64,000 nt of DNA from Microvirga sp. BSC39 (GCF_000739015.1 NZ_JPUG01000076.1:124001-188000); one strand, 5' to 3'; shown: positions 1 to 9,133, counted from the first letter of the stretch. Made by a program: numbers and translations. The notes: generated by a model not told the origin, from the letters alone.

Positions 1-770
1 AAGGCTTCGTTCTGCACCATCTGGGCAAGGCAGGACCGGGCGATGACCTGGAAGGCCTGGGCGCAGGTTGCGTCCTTTGCCAGCTTGATCTTCTCCGAAC
101 GGAAGGGGCGAACGGTTCCCTCCTCCAGGAGGCGGTAGCCCCGCTCGGATTTCGCCGCCGTCGAAAGCCTCAAGGGAGCCGCCTCGCCCAAGCGGCGGGC
201 GAGGGCAAACAGGGCGCCGGCATGGCCCTGCCGCAGCTCCAGCTCGATTTCCGAGAAGGAGGCCGTTTTGTCCCCACCGGAGGCTTTGGCTCGATCGAGA
301 GCCACCTCGATCACGGCGCCGTCGAATTTGGCCTCGAAAGCCTTCCGGTCGGTTTCGACAGTGAAGGCCGGCTTGATTCCCGTCCGCAGGGCCTCGTCCG
401 CAATCAGCTTCTCGAGAGGGGTTCCGGCCGCGGCGGACAGGTCGAGTTTTCCATCGACGGGCGTCTCCCACTCGCCGCGATCCATGGCGATGCCCTTGTG
501 CGGCCCTTCGGCTTTGATGGTCTGGATGGCCTTCCCCTTCCGGCGGCGGATGCGCAGGCTGATGCCCTCGCGGTGCAGGGCCTGATCGTCAGTGTCAAAG
601 TAGGTCGCATGAAGCTGTCCGCTCTGCTTGGAAAGCGGACGTGCTTCGTTGAGGAGAGGATGCGCGAGCAGGTCCTCGGCCGCGCCGGAGGCGAGTTCCA
701 GCTTCAGCTCGATCTCGCGGGGTGCGTCCGATATCGGGTCCTGCTTCGATCTTCCCTTTGAGGCGCTCAT
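1..770 (-). CDS. CYTH/CHAD domain protein (partial, C-terminus outside window)
   Basis: The reverse strand reads without a stop from an ATG at 770 to the window edge (256 codons). The N-terminal CYTH domain (about residues 18-205) carries the ExExK signature of triphosphate tunnel enzymes at residues 19-23, and is followed by what looks like the start of a CHAD domain (about residue 215 onward). Family members bind or hydrolyse inorganic triphosphate or polyphosphate; CHAD domains bind polyphosphate. The gene lies downstream of yidC but behind a strong terminator, so it is probably transcribed separately. The true end cannot be seen. The CYTH assignment is firm; the exact substrate is not known. 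Confidence 0.8.
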   Translation of the reverse strand, partial: MSASKGRSKQDPISDAPREIELKLELASGAAEDLLAHPLLNEARPLSKQSGQLHATYFDTDDQALHREGISLRIRRRKGKAIQTIKAEGPHKGIAMDRGEWETPVDGKLDLSAAAGTPLEKLIADEALRTGIKPAFTVETDRKAFEAKFDGAVIEVALDRAKASGGDKTASFSEIELELRQGHAGALFALARRLGEAAPLRLSTAAKSERGYRLLEEGTVRPFRSEKIKLAKDATCAQAFQVIARSCLAQMVQNEA

Positions 771-854
771 TGTCCGTCACCGCATTGCTTCAATGATTGA
801 TATAGATGTGTGACGCTTCGAAGAAACGGCGGCGCTCATCATCGGCAAAAGAAA

Positions 855-878
855 ATCCCCGGGACGAGGCCCGGGGAT
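855..878 (-). terminator. intrinsic terminator downstream of yidC
   Basis: Perfect 9-bp stem (855-863 with 870-878), loop 864-869. On the minus strand the stem is followed by a T-rich run (TTTTCTTTTG), as expected for a Rho-independent terminator ending the rpmH-rnpA-yidC transcript. Confidence 0.8.
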
Positions 879-902
879 GATCGCGTTTCAATCTGGCACC
901 GT

Positions 903-2762
903 TCAGCCCTTGGCGGGGCTGGCCTTGCGGCTGAAGGTCTTGCGCAGGTTGTCCCATAACTCGATCTTCACGCCGTTCTTGCGCATGATGAAGGCCTGCT
1001 GCGACACGGAGAGCAGGTTGTTCCAGGCCCAGTAGATCACGAGGCCGGCCGGGAAGGAGCCCAGCATGAAGGTGAAGATCACCGGCATCCAGGCGAAAAC
1101 CTGCTTCTGGACCGGATCCGGCGGCTCCGGATTCATCTTCATCTGCAGCCACATGGTGATGCCCATGAGGATCGGCCACACGCCGAGCATCAGGAACGGA
1201 CCCAGCACCGGCACCGCGCCGGGGTTGTAGGGCAGCAGGCCGAACAGGTTGAAGATCGACGTCGGATCCGGGGCCGCAAGGTCGCGGATCCAGCCGAAGA
1301 ACGGCGCATGGCGCATTTCGATGGTTACGAAGAGCACCTTGTAGAGCGCGAAGAACACCGGGATCTGGATCAGCACCGGCCAGCAGCCCGCGACCGGATT
1401 GATCTTTTCCTTCCGGTAGAGCTCCATCAGCGCCTGCTGCTGCTTCATCTTGTCGTCCGCATAGCGCTCGCGGATCGACGTCATCTCCGGCTGCACCGCC
1501 TTCATCTTCGCCATGGAGGCGTAGGACTTGTTGGCGAGCGGGAAGAACAGGATCTTCAGCAGCACGGTGACGATCAGGATCGCGACGCCGAAATTGCCGA
1601 ACAGGCGGAAGAAGAAGTCGAGCACCTTAAAGAGCGGCTTGGTGATGAAGTAGAACCAGCCCCAATCGATCAGGAGATCGAAGTTCTTGATGCTGAACGC
1701 CTCGTGATACTGGTCGACGGTCGCAACCTCCTTGGCGCCTGCGAAGAGGCGCTGCGTCACCTCCGTGGTGGCGCCGGGCTGGAGCGTCTGCGCCGTGCCG
1801 AGCATGTTGGCCTGGTAGATCTGGCCCGTCGGGCCCTGGCGCATGGTGAAGGAGCCCTGATAGGGCTGCGCCTGATCCGGGATGACCGCCGCGGCCCAAT
1901 ACTTGTCGGTGATGCCGACGAAGCCGCCGTTCACCTCGTCCCACACTTCGCCCACGGTGTTCTGGCCGGCGGGAACCGGATCTTCCTTGGCGATGGCGTC
2001 GTAGGTGTATTCCTGCAGGCCCTTGTCGCCCAGGACGCCGATCAGGCCCTCGTGGAGCACGTAGTAGCCGAGAGTCGTCGGCCTGCCATGCCGGGAGACG
2101 AGACCGTAGGGGTGCAGGGTCGCCGCCGCGGAGCCGCGGTTCTCGACGGCGTTCTTGACAGTGAACATGGACTTTTCGTCCACGGAGATCGTACGCCGGA
2201 AGATCAGTCCCTGGCCGTTGTCCCAGGTGAGCGTCACCGGGGTGGAGGGCGTCAGCGTCGTCCGATCGGCAGTCCAGACCGTCTCGGCGGTCGGCAGGGC
2301 GCCGTTCTGCGCTCCAACCCAGCCGAAGTCGGCATAATAGGGGTTCTGAGTTCCGGCGGGGGAAAGCAGCACGATGTTCGGGCTGCGCGGGTCGACCGTC
2401 TCGCGGTAGTTCTTGAGCGACACGTCATCGATGCGGCCGCCGCGGAGGTTGATCGAACCTGCGATGGCCGGAGTATCGATGGTCACGCGCGGCGAGCGGG
2501 CGAGCGCTGCCTCACGGGTCTCGACCAAGGGTGCCACCGGGGTGCTGGGCACCGTTCCCGGTACCGTGGGGGCAGCACCGCCTGCCTGGCTCGGACTGGC
2601 CGGTGGGTTGGGTGCGTTGGGATTGACCTGCGTGGATTGCTGCTGCTGGGCGGCCTGGCGCTGCCTTTCGGCTTCCGGTGCCGCAAAGAAGTATTGCCAG
2701 CCTAGCAGGACCGCCATCGACAGCACGATGGCGACGATGAGGTTTTTATTGTCATCACGCAT
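903..2762 (-). CDS. yidC: membrane protein insertase YidC
   Basis: The 619-residue product matches the long proteobacterial YidC/Oxa1 form. It has an N-terminal membrane anchor (residues about 6-24), a large periplasmic beta-domain, and a C-terminal group of membrane segments with the conserved insertase core (from about residue 370). It inserts proteins into the inner membrane alone or with SecYEG. The ATG at 2762 overlaps the end of rnpA by 8 nt, so the two are translationally coupled; an upstream in-frame extension to 2933 lies within rnpA and is not used. No yidD gene lies between rnpA and yidC, unlike in many bacteria. Confidence 0.97.
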   Translation of the reverse strand: MRDDNKNLIVAIVLSMAVLLGWQYFFAAPEAERQRQAAQQQQSTQVNPNAPNPPASPSQAGGAAPTVPGTVPSTPVAPLVETREAALARSPRVTIDTPAIAGSINLRGGRIDDVSLKNYRETVDPRSPNIVLLSPAGTQNPYYADFGWVGAQNGALPTAETVWTADRTTLTPSTPVTLTWDNGQGLIFRRTISVDEKSMFTVKNAVENRGSAAATLHPYGLVSRHGRPTTLGYYVLHEGLIGVLGDKGLQEYTYDAIAKEDPVPAGQNTVGEVWDEVNGGFVGITDKYWAAAVIPDQAQPYQGSFTMRQGPTGQIYQANMLGTAQTLQPGATTEVTQRLFAGAKEVATVDQYHEAFSIKNFDLLIDWGWFYFITKPLFKVLDFFFRLFGNFGVAILIVTVLLKILFFPLANKSYASMAKMKAVQPEMTSIRERYADDKMKQQQALMELYRKEKINPVAGCWPVLIQIPVFFALYKVLFVTIEMRHAPFFGWIRDLAAPDPTSIFNLFGLLPYNPGAVPVLGPFLMLGVWPILMGITMWLQMKMNPEPPDPVQKQVFAWMPVIFTFMLGSFPAGLVIYWAWNNLLSVSQQAFIMRKNGVKIELWDNLRKTFSRKASPAKG

Positions 2763-3186
2763 GGGAATGTCCGCGACGCTCGCCGTTGGAGGGAGGTGAG
2801 GAGGAAGAACGCTCTGCGGGAGAGGCGCTTTTCGGCTTTGTGACCGTCCGCAGTGCGCGCCGAAGATCGTCGATGAGCACGTCGAACTCGGCGGAGAGGA
2901 TATCGCGCCGTCCGATGACGACGACATCCGCATCGATGGTGGCGTAGTCCTGACCTGCCATGGGGAGGGCGGCCCGGAGCCGGCGCTTGATGCGGTTGCG
3001 CTCGGTGGCGTGGCCGACCCGCTTCGTGACCGTGAGGCCGAAGCGCAGGCCGAGGCCGGAGCCTTCGCGAAGGCGGGCCTGAACCGTCATCCGCTCGGTA
3101 TGAAAGCGGCGGCCGGAGGCCGCCGCGACGAAGTCAGGTCTTTTCGTCAGACGCCCGAGGCTAGACGTTGCGCGATGGTCGCGCAT
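2755..3186 (-). CDS. rnpA: ribonuclease P protein component
   Basis: The 143-residue basic protein has the RnpA signature ERNRIKRRLR (about residues 61-70) that contacts the RNase P RNA, after the conserved region containing KR.DF and the F.LTVTKRVG stretch. With the RNA subunit it removes 5' leaders from tRNA precursors. It sits in the classic rpmH-rnpA order, starting 19 nt after rpmH. The C-terminal tail (about residues 118-143) is Ser/Pro/Arg-rich and longer than in most homologues; part of it is encoded over the yidC start. Confidence 0.96.
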   Translation of the reverse strand: MRDHRATSSLGRLTKRPDFVAAASGRRFHTERMTVQARLREGSGLGLRFGLTVTKRVGHATERNRIKRRLRAALPMAGQDYATIDADVVVIGRRDILSAEFDVLIDDLRRALRTVTKPKSASPAERSSSSPPSNGERRGHSHA

Positions 3187-3205
3187 CGGGCGGTCCTAAA
3201 GCTGC

Positions 3206-3340
3206 TTACGCCGACAGGCGCTTGCGGCCATGGGCGCGGCGAGCGGCAATGACCTTGCGGCCACCCTTGGTCGCCATGCGCGCACGGAAGCCGTGGCGGC
3301 GCTTGCGAACCAGCTTGCTCGGTTGATACGTCCTCTTCAC
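3206..3340 (-). CDS. rpmH: 50S ribosomal protein L34
   Basis: This 44-residue, very basic protein is L34, recognisable from the KRTYQPSK start and the RRHGFRARM core. It is part of the large ribosomal subunit. The start is GTG at 3340; a longer in-frame reading to 3445 has no homology to L34 and is not used. It heads the rpmH-rnpA-yidC operon. The divergent gene to its right begins at 3607, so promoters for both lie within 3341-3606. Confidence 0.96.
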   Translation of the reverse strand: MKRTYQPSKLVRKRRHGFRARMATKGGRKVIAARRAHGRKRLSA

Positions 3341-3606
3341 GGCACTTCTCCGGTCGAATGGGGCAGCGGTGCTCGAAGGCTCGCGCCCGTCTGGTTGGGA
3401 TGGGGTTTCCCCCGAAACTGTCTCGAAAAAACGATCAGCGCCCAAGAAGAGCGCTGTCAGCTTGCGGGCTTATGAAGGAACGGAGGGGCAAAGTCAACGG
3501 CGCTTTGGCCTTCGTGCGGCAATCCGGCCCCTGCTCACCAAGCTGTGACGGGCCGGCAGGCTTGACCGCATGGACACTCCATACCACACCGGTTTCAGGA
3601 GGACAC

Positions 3607-4401
3607 GTGGCCCAGATACATCCGAAGCCGGGAAGCCCGAAACAGGCAGGACGTTTCTGGCGCATGCTACCTCTGGTGCTCGTCCTGATGGCGATCGGAG
3701 CCGTGTTCGCAACGGGCGTTCACCGCTCCCTCACGTTCGAGACCTTCGTGCACTATCAAGCCTGGCTTCAGGGCCTGGTGGCCGCTCACGGCCCGGCGAT
3801 GCTTGGGCTCTACACCCTGATCTATGTGGCGGCCGTGACCCTCTCGCTGCCGGCCTCGGCCTTTCTAACCGCCATCGGGGGCTATCTCTTCGGCTGGCCG
3901 CTCGGGGGCATCACGGCGAATCTCGCCGCAACCCTCGGAGCAGCCAACATCTTCCTCATTGCCCGGTCCTCCCTGGGGCGCCCTCTGCTCGAACGGGCGG
4001 GCTCGCGCATCCAGGGGCTTGCGGCAGGCTTCCGGAAGCAATCCTTTCTCTACCTGCTCTCCCTTCGCCTGATTCCTGTGGTGCCGTTCTGGCTGACGAA
4101 CCTGGCCGCGGCCTTCTTCGGCATGCGCCTGAAGCCCTTCGTGCTGGCGACCCAGCTCGGGATGCTGCCGGCCTCGTTCGCCTTTGCCCTTGCGGGATCG
4201 GGGCTCGATGGGGTCATCGCGAAGCATGAGCGGCAGCGTGCCGAGTGCCTCGCCTCGGGGCAGGGCGATTGCGCCATCGACTTCAATGTCAAAAGCCTGT
4301 TGACGCCCGAGCTGATGGCTGCTCTCGCACTGCTCGGAATTTTGGCGCTGATCCCGATTGCGCTCAAGCAATGGCGCCGTCGCGAAGCGGGCGAGAGCTG
4401 A
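3607..4401 (+). CDS. TVP38/TMEM64 family membrane protein
   Basis: The 264-residue protein has several hydrophobic segments and the central SNARE-associated/DedA-like domain, with the G.L.G...G...A pattern around residues 80-140 and the R.IP..PFW..N motif near residue 145. The start is GTG at 3607, chosen because an AGGAGG ribosome site lies 4 nt upstream; a longer reading from 3358 lacks one. The stop overlaps the start of the next gene (TGATG). Pairing of TVP38 proteins with a flavin disulfide reductase is a recurrent arrangement, but the shared role is unknown. DedA/TVP38 proteins are implicated in membrane lipid transport or homeostasis. Confidence 0.85.
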   Translation: MAQIHPKPGSPKQAGRFWRMLPLVLVLMAIGAVFATGVHRSLTFETFVHYQAWLQGLVAAHGPAMLGLYTLIYVAAVTLSLPASAFLTAIGGYLFGWPLGGITANLAATLGAANIFLIARSSLGRPLLERAGSRIQGLAAGFRKQSFLYLLSLRLIPVVPFWLTNLAAAFFGMRLKPFVLATQLGMLPASFAFALAGSGLDGVIAKHERQRAECLASGQGDCAIDFNVKSLLTPELMAALALLGILALIPIALKQWRRREAGES

Positions 4402-5858
4402 TGGTGAAGCTGATAGACCAAGAGGGCAGGCGGGTCTTGCAGCCCGATCTGTGCGTGATCGGCGCCGGCTCCGCCGGGCTGTCGGTCGCGTCCATTGCGG
4501 CTTCCCTCGGGGCATCCGTGGTGCTGATCGAGAAGAACAGGATGGGCGGCGATTGCCTGAATGTGGGCTGCGTTCCCTCCAAGGCGTTGATCGCTGCGGC
4601 TCTTCACGCCCGCAATATGCGCGAAGCAGGGAATTTCGGGATCGGGGGAGGAGAGCCCACCGTCGACTTCGCCAAGGTCCATGCGCATGTGAAGGACGCC
4701 ATTGCGGCCATTGCTCCGATGGATTCGGTGGAGCGCTACCGGGCCCTGGGCGTGTCGGTGGTCGAGGGCGAAGCCCGGTTTACCGATAGCCATACGGTTG
4801 TTGTCGAGGATCAGGTGATCCAGGCCCGCCGCTTCGTCATTGCGACTGGCTCCCGCCCGGCCATCCCGCCGATTCCCGGGCTTGAGCAGGTCCCTTATCT
4901 AACCAACGAGACCATCTTCGATCTGACCGAAAAGCCCGAGCATCTCGTCGTCATCGGCGGGGGCGCCGTGGGGGTCGAGATCGCTCAGGCCTACCGGCTT
5001 CTAGGCCTGCAGGTTACGATTCTTGAGGCCGGCGAGCGCCTCCTGGCGCAGGAAGATCCCGAGATGGCGCACGTCGTCGATCAGGCTCTCCGGTCGGACG
5101 GCGTCGCCGTCAGAACCGGGGCCTCCATCGACAGGATCGAACCGGCGAAAGCGGGGGGCGTCGGTGTCGTGCTCAGCAGCGGCGAGACAATCGAGGGAAG
5201 CCATCTCCTCGTGGCAACCGGCCGCAAGCCCGTCGTGAATGGGATAGGCCTCGAGGTTGCCGACATAGCGTCTGACGCCTCTGGTATCCTTGTCGACAAA
5301 GGGCTCAGGACCTCCAACCGGCGCGTCTATGCCATCGGCGATTGTGCGGGCGGGGCGGCGGCTGGCCTCCGGTTCACCCATGTGGCGAACCATCATGCGG
5401 GCCTGGTGATTCGGAATGCCCTGTTCCGGCTCCCCGTCCGCGTCGGGAAGGCGCCCATTCCTCGTGTGACGTATACGGCGCCGGAGCTGGCCTCCGTGGG
5501 TCTGACGGAGGCGCAGGCGCGGGATCAGCATGGGGCGATCCGCATCCTGCGCTGGGCCTTTGCCGACAACGATAGGGCCCACACGGAGAGACGAACCGAA
5601 GGGCACGTGAAGGCCGTCGTCACCTCAAGGGGCAAAATCCTGGGCTGCTCCATCGCCGGCGCGCATGCGGGCGAGCTGATCATGCCGTGGGTTCTGGCCA
5701 TAAGCCGCGGCATGAAGGTTTCCCAACTCGCCGGGTTGATTTATCCCTACCCCACGTTTTCCGAGGTGACGAAGAGCGCAGCGGTGGAGTTTCTCAAGCC
5801 TTCGGCTCAAAATCCCTGGGTGCGGCGGCTGGTGTCCCTGGTCCGCCGCATGGGATGA
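4401..5858 (+). CDS. FAD-dependent pyridine nucleotide-disulfide oxidoreductase (MerA/Lpd-like)
   Basis: This 485-residue enzyme has an FAD-binding GAGSAG motif (residues 21-26), the redox-active disulfide Cys52-x4-Cys57 (GDCLNVGCVPSK), a second Rossmann GGGAVG motif for NAD(P)H near residue 180, and the C-terminal dimerisation domain. It belongs with dihydrolipoamide dehydrogenases, glutathione reductases and mercuric reductases. The usual C-terminal His of the HPT..E motif is replaced: the sequence is YPYPTFSE. No N-terminal HMA domain or mer genes are nearby, so mercury reduction is not supported. It is coupled to the TVP38 gene by a 1-nt overlap and to the kinase gene downstream. Confidence 0.88.
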   Translation: MVKLIDQEGRRVLQPDLCVIGAGSAGLSVASIAASLGASVVLIEKNRMGGDCLNVGCVPSKALIAAALHARNMREAGNFGIGGGEPTVDFAKVHAHVKDAIAAIAPMDSVERYRALGVSVVEGEARFTDSHTVVVEDQVIQARRFVIATGSRPAIPPIPGLEQVPYLTNETIFDLTEKPEHLVVIGGGAVGVEIAQAYRLLGLQVTILEAGERLLAQEDPEMAHVVDQALRSDGVAVRTGASIDRIEPAKAGGVGVVLSSGETIEGSHLLVATGRKPVVNGIGLEVADIASDASGILVDKGLRTSNRRVYAIGDCAGGAAAGLRFTHVANHHAGLVIRNALFRLPVRVGKAPIPRVTYTAPELASVGLTEAQARDQHGAIRILRWAFADNDRAHTERRTEGHVKAVVTSRGKILGCSIAGAHAGELIMPWVLAISRGMKVSQLAGLIYPYPTFSEVTKSAAVEFLKPSAQNPWVRRLVSLVRRMG

Positions 5859-7303
5859 AACCGAACATGAGACCTGAGCAGACATCCCTTGCAGGGCGCA
5901 TCCTGAGCCAGTTCGGGCTCTCCGCGCGCCTGCTGCTGCTCACGGTGCTGTTCGTGATGATCGCCGAGGTGCTCATCTACGTGCCCTCCGTGGCCAATTT
6001 CCGTCTCACATGGCTGAACGACCGCTTGGCCGCGGCGCAGATCGCCGCCATGGTGCTCGACGCGGCGCCCGAGGAAAGCCTTCCCGAAGATCTTGAGATA
6101 CGCCTCCTTCAAGGCGTCGGCGCTCGGGCCATCGCCCTGAGGGGCGGCGGGCGCAGGAGCATTCTGGCTGCGGGCGATGTGCCGACCGAGGTGGGCAAGA
6201 CCGTCGATCTGCGGGACGCGCAATGGATGACCCTGGTCTACGATGCCTTCGACGTCCTGCTCAATCCGGCCGACAAGCCGATCCGGGTGATCGGGTCCGG
6301 CATGGGCGTCGACTTCGTCGAGATGATCCTCGATCAGCGGCCCCTGCGCCACGCCATGATCGAGTTCTCGCGCAACATCCTGTTCCTGTCCCTGTTCATC
6401 TCCATCATCACGGCGGGGCTCGTCTATCTCACCCTGCAATGGGTGATCGTGCGCCCGGTGCGGCGCCTCACCGGCAACATCGCGGAATTCTCCAGCAATC
6501 CGGAGGATGCCTCCCGGGTGATCCGGCCGACGGATCGCGTCGACGAGATCGGGCTCGCCGAGCAGGCCCTCGCCCGTATGGAAACGACCCTGGCCGATGA
6601 GCTGCGCCAGAAGCGGCGTCTTGCCCAGCTCGGCCTCGCGGTCAGCAAGATCAATCACGAGCTGCGCAACATGCTGACCACGGCTCAGCTCCTGACGGAC
6701 CGTCTGGATAACGTCAGCGACGATTCCGTGCAGCGCATCGCCCCCAGGCTGGTCAGCACCCTCGACCGGGCAATCGCCTTCTGCGAGACGACCCTGGCCT
6801 ATGGCCGGGCGACCGAGCCCCTGCCGCAGCGGCGCCTCATCCCCTTAGGCCCCATGATCGGCGAACTGTCGAACCTGACGGATCTGGCGCCCGAGGTCGG
6901 GATTGCGTTCCAGGCGGACGTTCCCGATGACCTGATGGTCGATGCGGATCCGGATCAGCTTTCCCGGGTGCTCGTGAATGTGGTCCGCAATGCGGTTCAG
7001 GCTCTCAGCCAGACCGGTTCCCCCACTGGCCACCCGTGCATCGACATCTCGGCCCATCGGGAGGGCAGCGCCGTGGTCATCCTGATCAGGGACAACGGCC
7101 CCGGCATCCCCGAGCGGGCCAAGGCCAACCTGTTCACGCCCTTCCAGGGCTCGGCCCAGAAGGGCGGCACGGGCCTGGGGCTGCCGATTGCGGCCGAACT
7201 TGTTCAGCTCCATGGGGGAACCATCATTCTCGATGAAGGGCAGGGGAAGACCTGCTTCAAGATCACGATCCCCGACCGGCTCTCCCTGGCGGGAGCCAAC
7301 TGA
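5855..7303 (+). CDS. sensor histidine kinase
   Basis: The 482-residue protein has a membrane segment at about residues 23-45, a periplasmic sensor region, a second membrane segment near 173-195, a HAMP linker, a HisKA-type dimerisation domain with the phosphoacceptor His268 in INHELRNM, and an ATPase domain with N (NVVRNAVQAL), G1 (DNGPGIP) and G2 (GGTGLGLP) boxes. The start ATG overlaps the stop of the oxidoreductase gene (ATGA), so the three genes 3607-7303 look like one operon. No response regulator gene is adjacent, so the partner is unknown. The ligand cannot be inferred. Confidence 0.92.
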   Translation: MKPNMRPEQTSLAGRILSQFGLSARLLLLTVLFVMIAEVLIYVPSVANFRLTWLNDRLAAAQIAAMVLDAAPEESLPEDLEIRLLQGVGARAIALRGGGRRSILAAGDVPTEVGKTVDLRDAQWMTLVYDAFDVLLNPADKPIRVIGSGMGVDFVEMILDQRPLRHAMIEFSRNILFLSLFISIITAGLVYLTLQWVIVRPVRRLTGNIAEFSSNPEDASRVIRPTDRVDEIGLAEQALARMETTLADELRQKRRLAQLGLAVSKINHELRNMLTTAQLLTDRLDNVSDDSVQRIAPRLVSTLDRAIAFCETTLAYGRATEPLPQRRLIPLGPMIGELSNLTDLAPEVGIAFQADVPDDLMVDADPDQLSRVLVNVVRNAVQALSQTGSPTGHPCIDISAHREGSAVVILIRDNGPGIPERAKANLFTPFQGSAQKGGTGLGLPIAAELVQLHGGTIILDEGQGKTCFKITIPDRLSLAGAN

Positions 7304-7407
7304 GCTTTTGGCAAAACTTCCCCACAAGAGGCTTGCCAACCGGGACGGATCCCTTTATGTCACCGGCCTCGGCCAACGTTGCTTCCCGCAACGACTTAGC
7401 CGGTCAG

Positions 7408-7484
7408 GCGCCCGTAGCTCAGCTGGATAGAGCACCAGACTACGAATCTGGGGGTCAGAGGTTCGAATCCTTTCGGGCGCGCCA
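7408..7484 (+). tRNA. tRNA-Arg (anticodon ACG)
   Basis: A 77-nt cloverleaf: 7-bp acceptor stem GCGCCCG/CGGGCGC, D arm with AGCTCAGCTGGATAGAGC, anticodon stem CCAGA/TCTGG with loop CTACGAA giving anticodon ACG, T arm GGTTCGAATCC, discriminator G and encoded CCA. A34 would be deaminated to inosine to read CGN codons. Confidence 0.95.
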
Positions 7485-7582
7485 TTTTCTCCAAAGACAT
7501 CGATGCAGCAGGACGAAGGTTCGAGTGCGCGTATGGCGCACTCCGAAGCCTTTCTGAGCGATGAGCTCCCTCGATTCTGCCC

Positions 7583-7750
7583 TTACACTTCCGCAATCGG
7601 CGTGACGCCGAGATCGTCCAGCTTGGCTCGAACCTCCGTGATCGACCGCTTCAGCTTCAGGCTGATCACCGAGACCGGGATGCCCTCCCGGGCAAGGGTC
7701 AGAAGGGCCTGAACGGATTCGTAGCTCCAGGAACCGCCGGAAGAATTCAT
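7583..7750 (-). CDS. small conserved-type protein, function unknown
   Basis: A 55-residue reading frame with the start chosen at ATG 7750 because GGAGGT precedes it by 7 nt; an in-frame extension to 7807 has no such site. The product contains a predicted helix-turn-helix-like pattern: an SYESVQALLTLAREG helix, then IPVSVISLKLKRS, then a third helix ending in DDLGV. This resembles small HTH proteins in Methylobacteriaceae, but I do not recognise a named family. It lies between tRNA-Arg and the divergent GlsB-like gene. Confidence 0.6.
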   Translation of the reverse strand: MNSSGGSWSYESVQALLTLAREGIPVSVISLKLKRSITEVRAKLDDLGVTPIAEV

Positions 7751-7893
7751 GGCCGAGACCTCCAATCGATGAACCGGAAGCGTCGCCTTCAAGTGCGGCG
7801 AGATCATGAAAAGAGGATCGTTGCGGTGCTCCGCCGCAACCTTAGCCGAAGATGCGCGTTCCCTGTGGAGGCAACACTGACAGGGACTCTCTC

Positions 7894-8160
7894 ATGAGCA
7901 TCATCTGGACCATCATCATCGGCTTCGTGGCTGGCTTGATCGCGAAATGGATCATGCCGGGCCGGAACGAGCCATCGGGTTTCATCATGACGACGATCCT
8001 CGGCATCATCGGCGCTTTCGTCGCCACCTATCTCGGGCAGGCCCTGGGCTGGTACCGGGCCGATGAAGGGGCCGGATTCATCGGTGCCATCGTGGGCGCT
8101 ATCGTCGTGCTCTTCATCTATGGCCTGATCGCCGGGCGCCGTTCGAGCTCGACCTACTGA
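7894..8160 (+). CDS. GlsB/YeaQ/YmgE family stress-response membrane protein
   Basis: The 88-residue product consists of three glycine-rich membrane segments (about residues 2-20, 28-48 and 58-78) with the family pattern GF.AG.IAKWI.PG and GFI....LGIIGA. These transglycosylase-associated proteins are small inner-membrane proteins induced by general stress; their biochemical role is not settled. ATG 7894 is preceded by CAGGGA. A strong hairpin terminator follows at 8188. Confidence 0.88.
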   Translation: MSIIWTIIIGFVAGLIAKWIMPGRNEPSGFIMTTILGIIGAFVATYLGQALGWYRADEGAGFIGAIVGAIVVLFIYGLIAGRRSSSTY

Positions 8161-8187
8161 TCGCGCCAGATCCGAGTTCAGAAATTG

Positions 8188-8213
8188 AGGGCCACAGCTT
8201 CCGCTGTGGCCCT
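8188..8213. terminator. bidirectional hairpin terminator
   Basis: Perfect 11-bp stem (8188-8198 with 8203-8213) and a TTCC tetraloop, followed on the plus strand by TGTCGTTT. It lies between the convergent GlsB-like gene (ends 8160) and the DUF2892 gene (ends 8220), and can serve both. Confidence 0.75.
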
Positions 8214-8219
8214 TGTCGT

Positions 8220-8480
8220 TTAGCCGTGGTGGGCGAGACGGCCGCTCTCGGAAAAGCCTGTGAGAGCCGCCTTGACCGGGCACTGACCCACATATCCACG
8301 CCAGGCCAGATAGGATCCGCCCGCAAGCGCCAGGATGTTCAGGAGCGGATTGGGGCGGGGCTTGGCGGCTGCGGCCGCTAGGCCGAGGCCTGCCAGCATG
8401 TAGACGCCGCGCTCCGTGGTGCTGAGATTGGGATCCCCATTCATCAGCGATCCGGCCTTGGCCGATATCATGTTCGTCAC
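8220..8480 (-). CDS. DUF2892-type small membrane protein
   Basis: The 86-residue protein has two hydrophobic stretches (about residues 28-42 and 48-64), the second ending in the motif RGYVGQCPVKAALTG, which is typical of DUF2892/YgaP-like transmembrane domains. The start is GTG at 8480, supported by AAGGAG 7 nt upstream; a longer in-frame extension to 8597 is unsupported. The function is unknown; related domains occur fused to rhodaneses. It is divergent from the DUF892 gene. Confidence 0.75.
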   Translation of the reverse strand: MTNMISAKAGSLMNGDPNLSTTERGVYMLAGLGLAAAAAKPRPNPLLNILALAGGSYLAWRGYVGQCPVKAALTGFSESGRLAHHG

Positions 8481-8620
8481 GTCATTTCTCCTTGATTGGC
8501 ATGGGGCCGAACGCGACGCGACACAGGGTTGTTCCCCTCTGTAAAAAGAGTCCGGAAGAGGCCCGGAACCTCCAACCTTGGCTTCCGTTGAGTCCACGCT
8601 TTAACCATGGAGCTGTCACA

Positions 8621-9115
8621 ATGCCCGCTAAGGAAAAGACCTTGAACGATTTGTTCCTTCACACGCTGAAGGATGTTTTCTATGCCGAGAAGCAGATCCT
8701 GAAGGCTCTCCCGAAAATGGCGAAAGCAGCCGAGTCGGATGAGCTGCGGGAGGCGTTTGAAACCCATCGCGAAGAAACGCAGGGGCAGATCGAGCGCCTG
8801 GAGAAGGTGTTCGAGATGCTCGGCAAGCCCGCCCGCGGCGTGCAGTGCGAGGCCATCATGGGCATCATCGAGGAAGGCAAGGAAGTCATGGAAGACTTCG
8901 CCGACAGCGAGGCTCTCGATGCCGGCATTCTGGCCGCCGCTCAGGCGGTGGAGCACTATGAGATTACCCGCTATGGCTCCCTGAAGACCTGGGCTCAGGA
9001 ACTGGGCATGAATGATGCAGCCAAGCTCCTGGACCAGAACCTTCAGGAGGAGAAGAAGACCGACCAGCTTCTGACCCAGCTTGCCGAAGCGCGCGTCAAC
9101 ACCAAGGCCGCCTGA
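8621..9115 (+). CDS. DUF892 ferritin-like protein (YciE/YciF family)
   Basis: The 164-residue product has the DUF892 pattern TLNDLFLHTLKD.FYAEKQI, followed by helices with metal-ligand Glu/His positions (ETHREET near residue 46, EHYEI near 112 and a C-terminal EE.KTD). The family adopts a four-helix ferritin-like fold with a di-metal site and is linked to stress responses; its reaction is unknown. The start ATG 8621 has GGAG upstream. A bidirectional terminator follows at 9134. Confidence 0.9.
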   Translation: MPAKEKTLNDLFLHTLKDVFYAEKQILKALPKMAKAAESDELREAFETHREETQGQIERLEKVFEMLGKPARGVQCEAIMGIIEEGKEVMEDFADSEALDAGILAAAQAVEHYEITRYGSLKTWAQELGMNDAAKLLDQNLQEEKKTDQLLTQLAEARVNTKAA

Positions 9116-9133
9116 CGCTTCATTCCGATGTCG

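Noticed and set aside
7308..7339. TTGGCAA/TTGCCAA inverted repeat after the histidine kinase
   Set aside because: Weak 7-bp arms with a long spacer and no T-run; too weak to call a terminator.
7408..7484. tRNA-Arg as an integration site of a mobile element
   Set aside because: No integrase gene and no direct repeat of the tRNA end was seen nearby.
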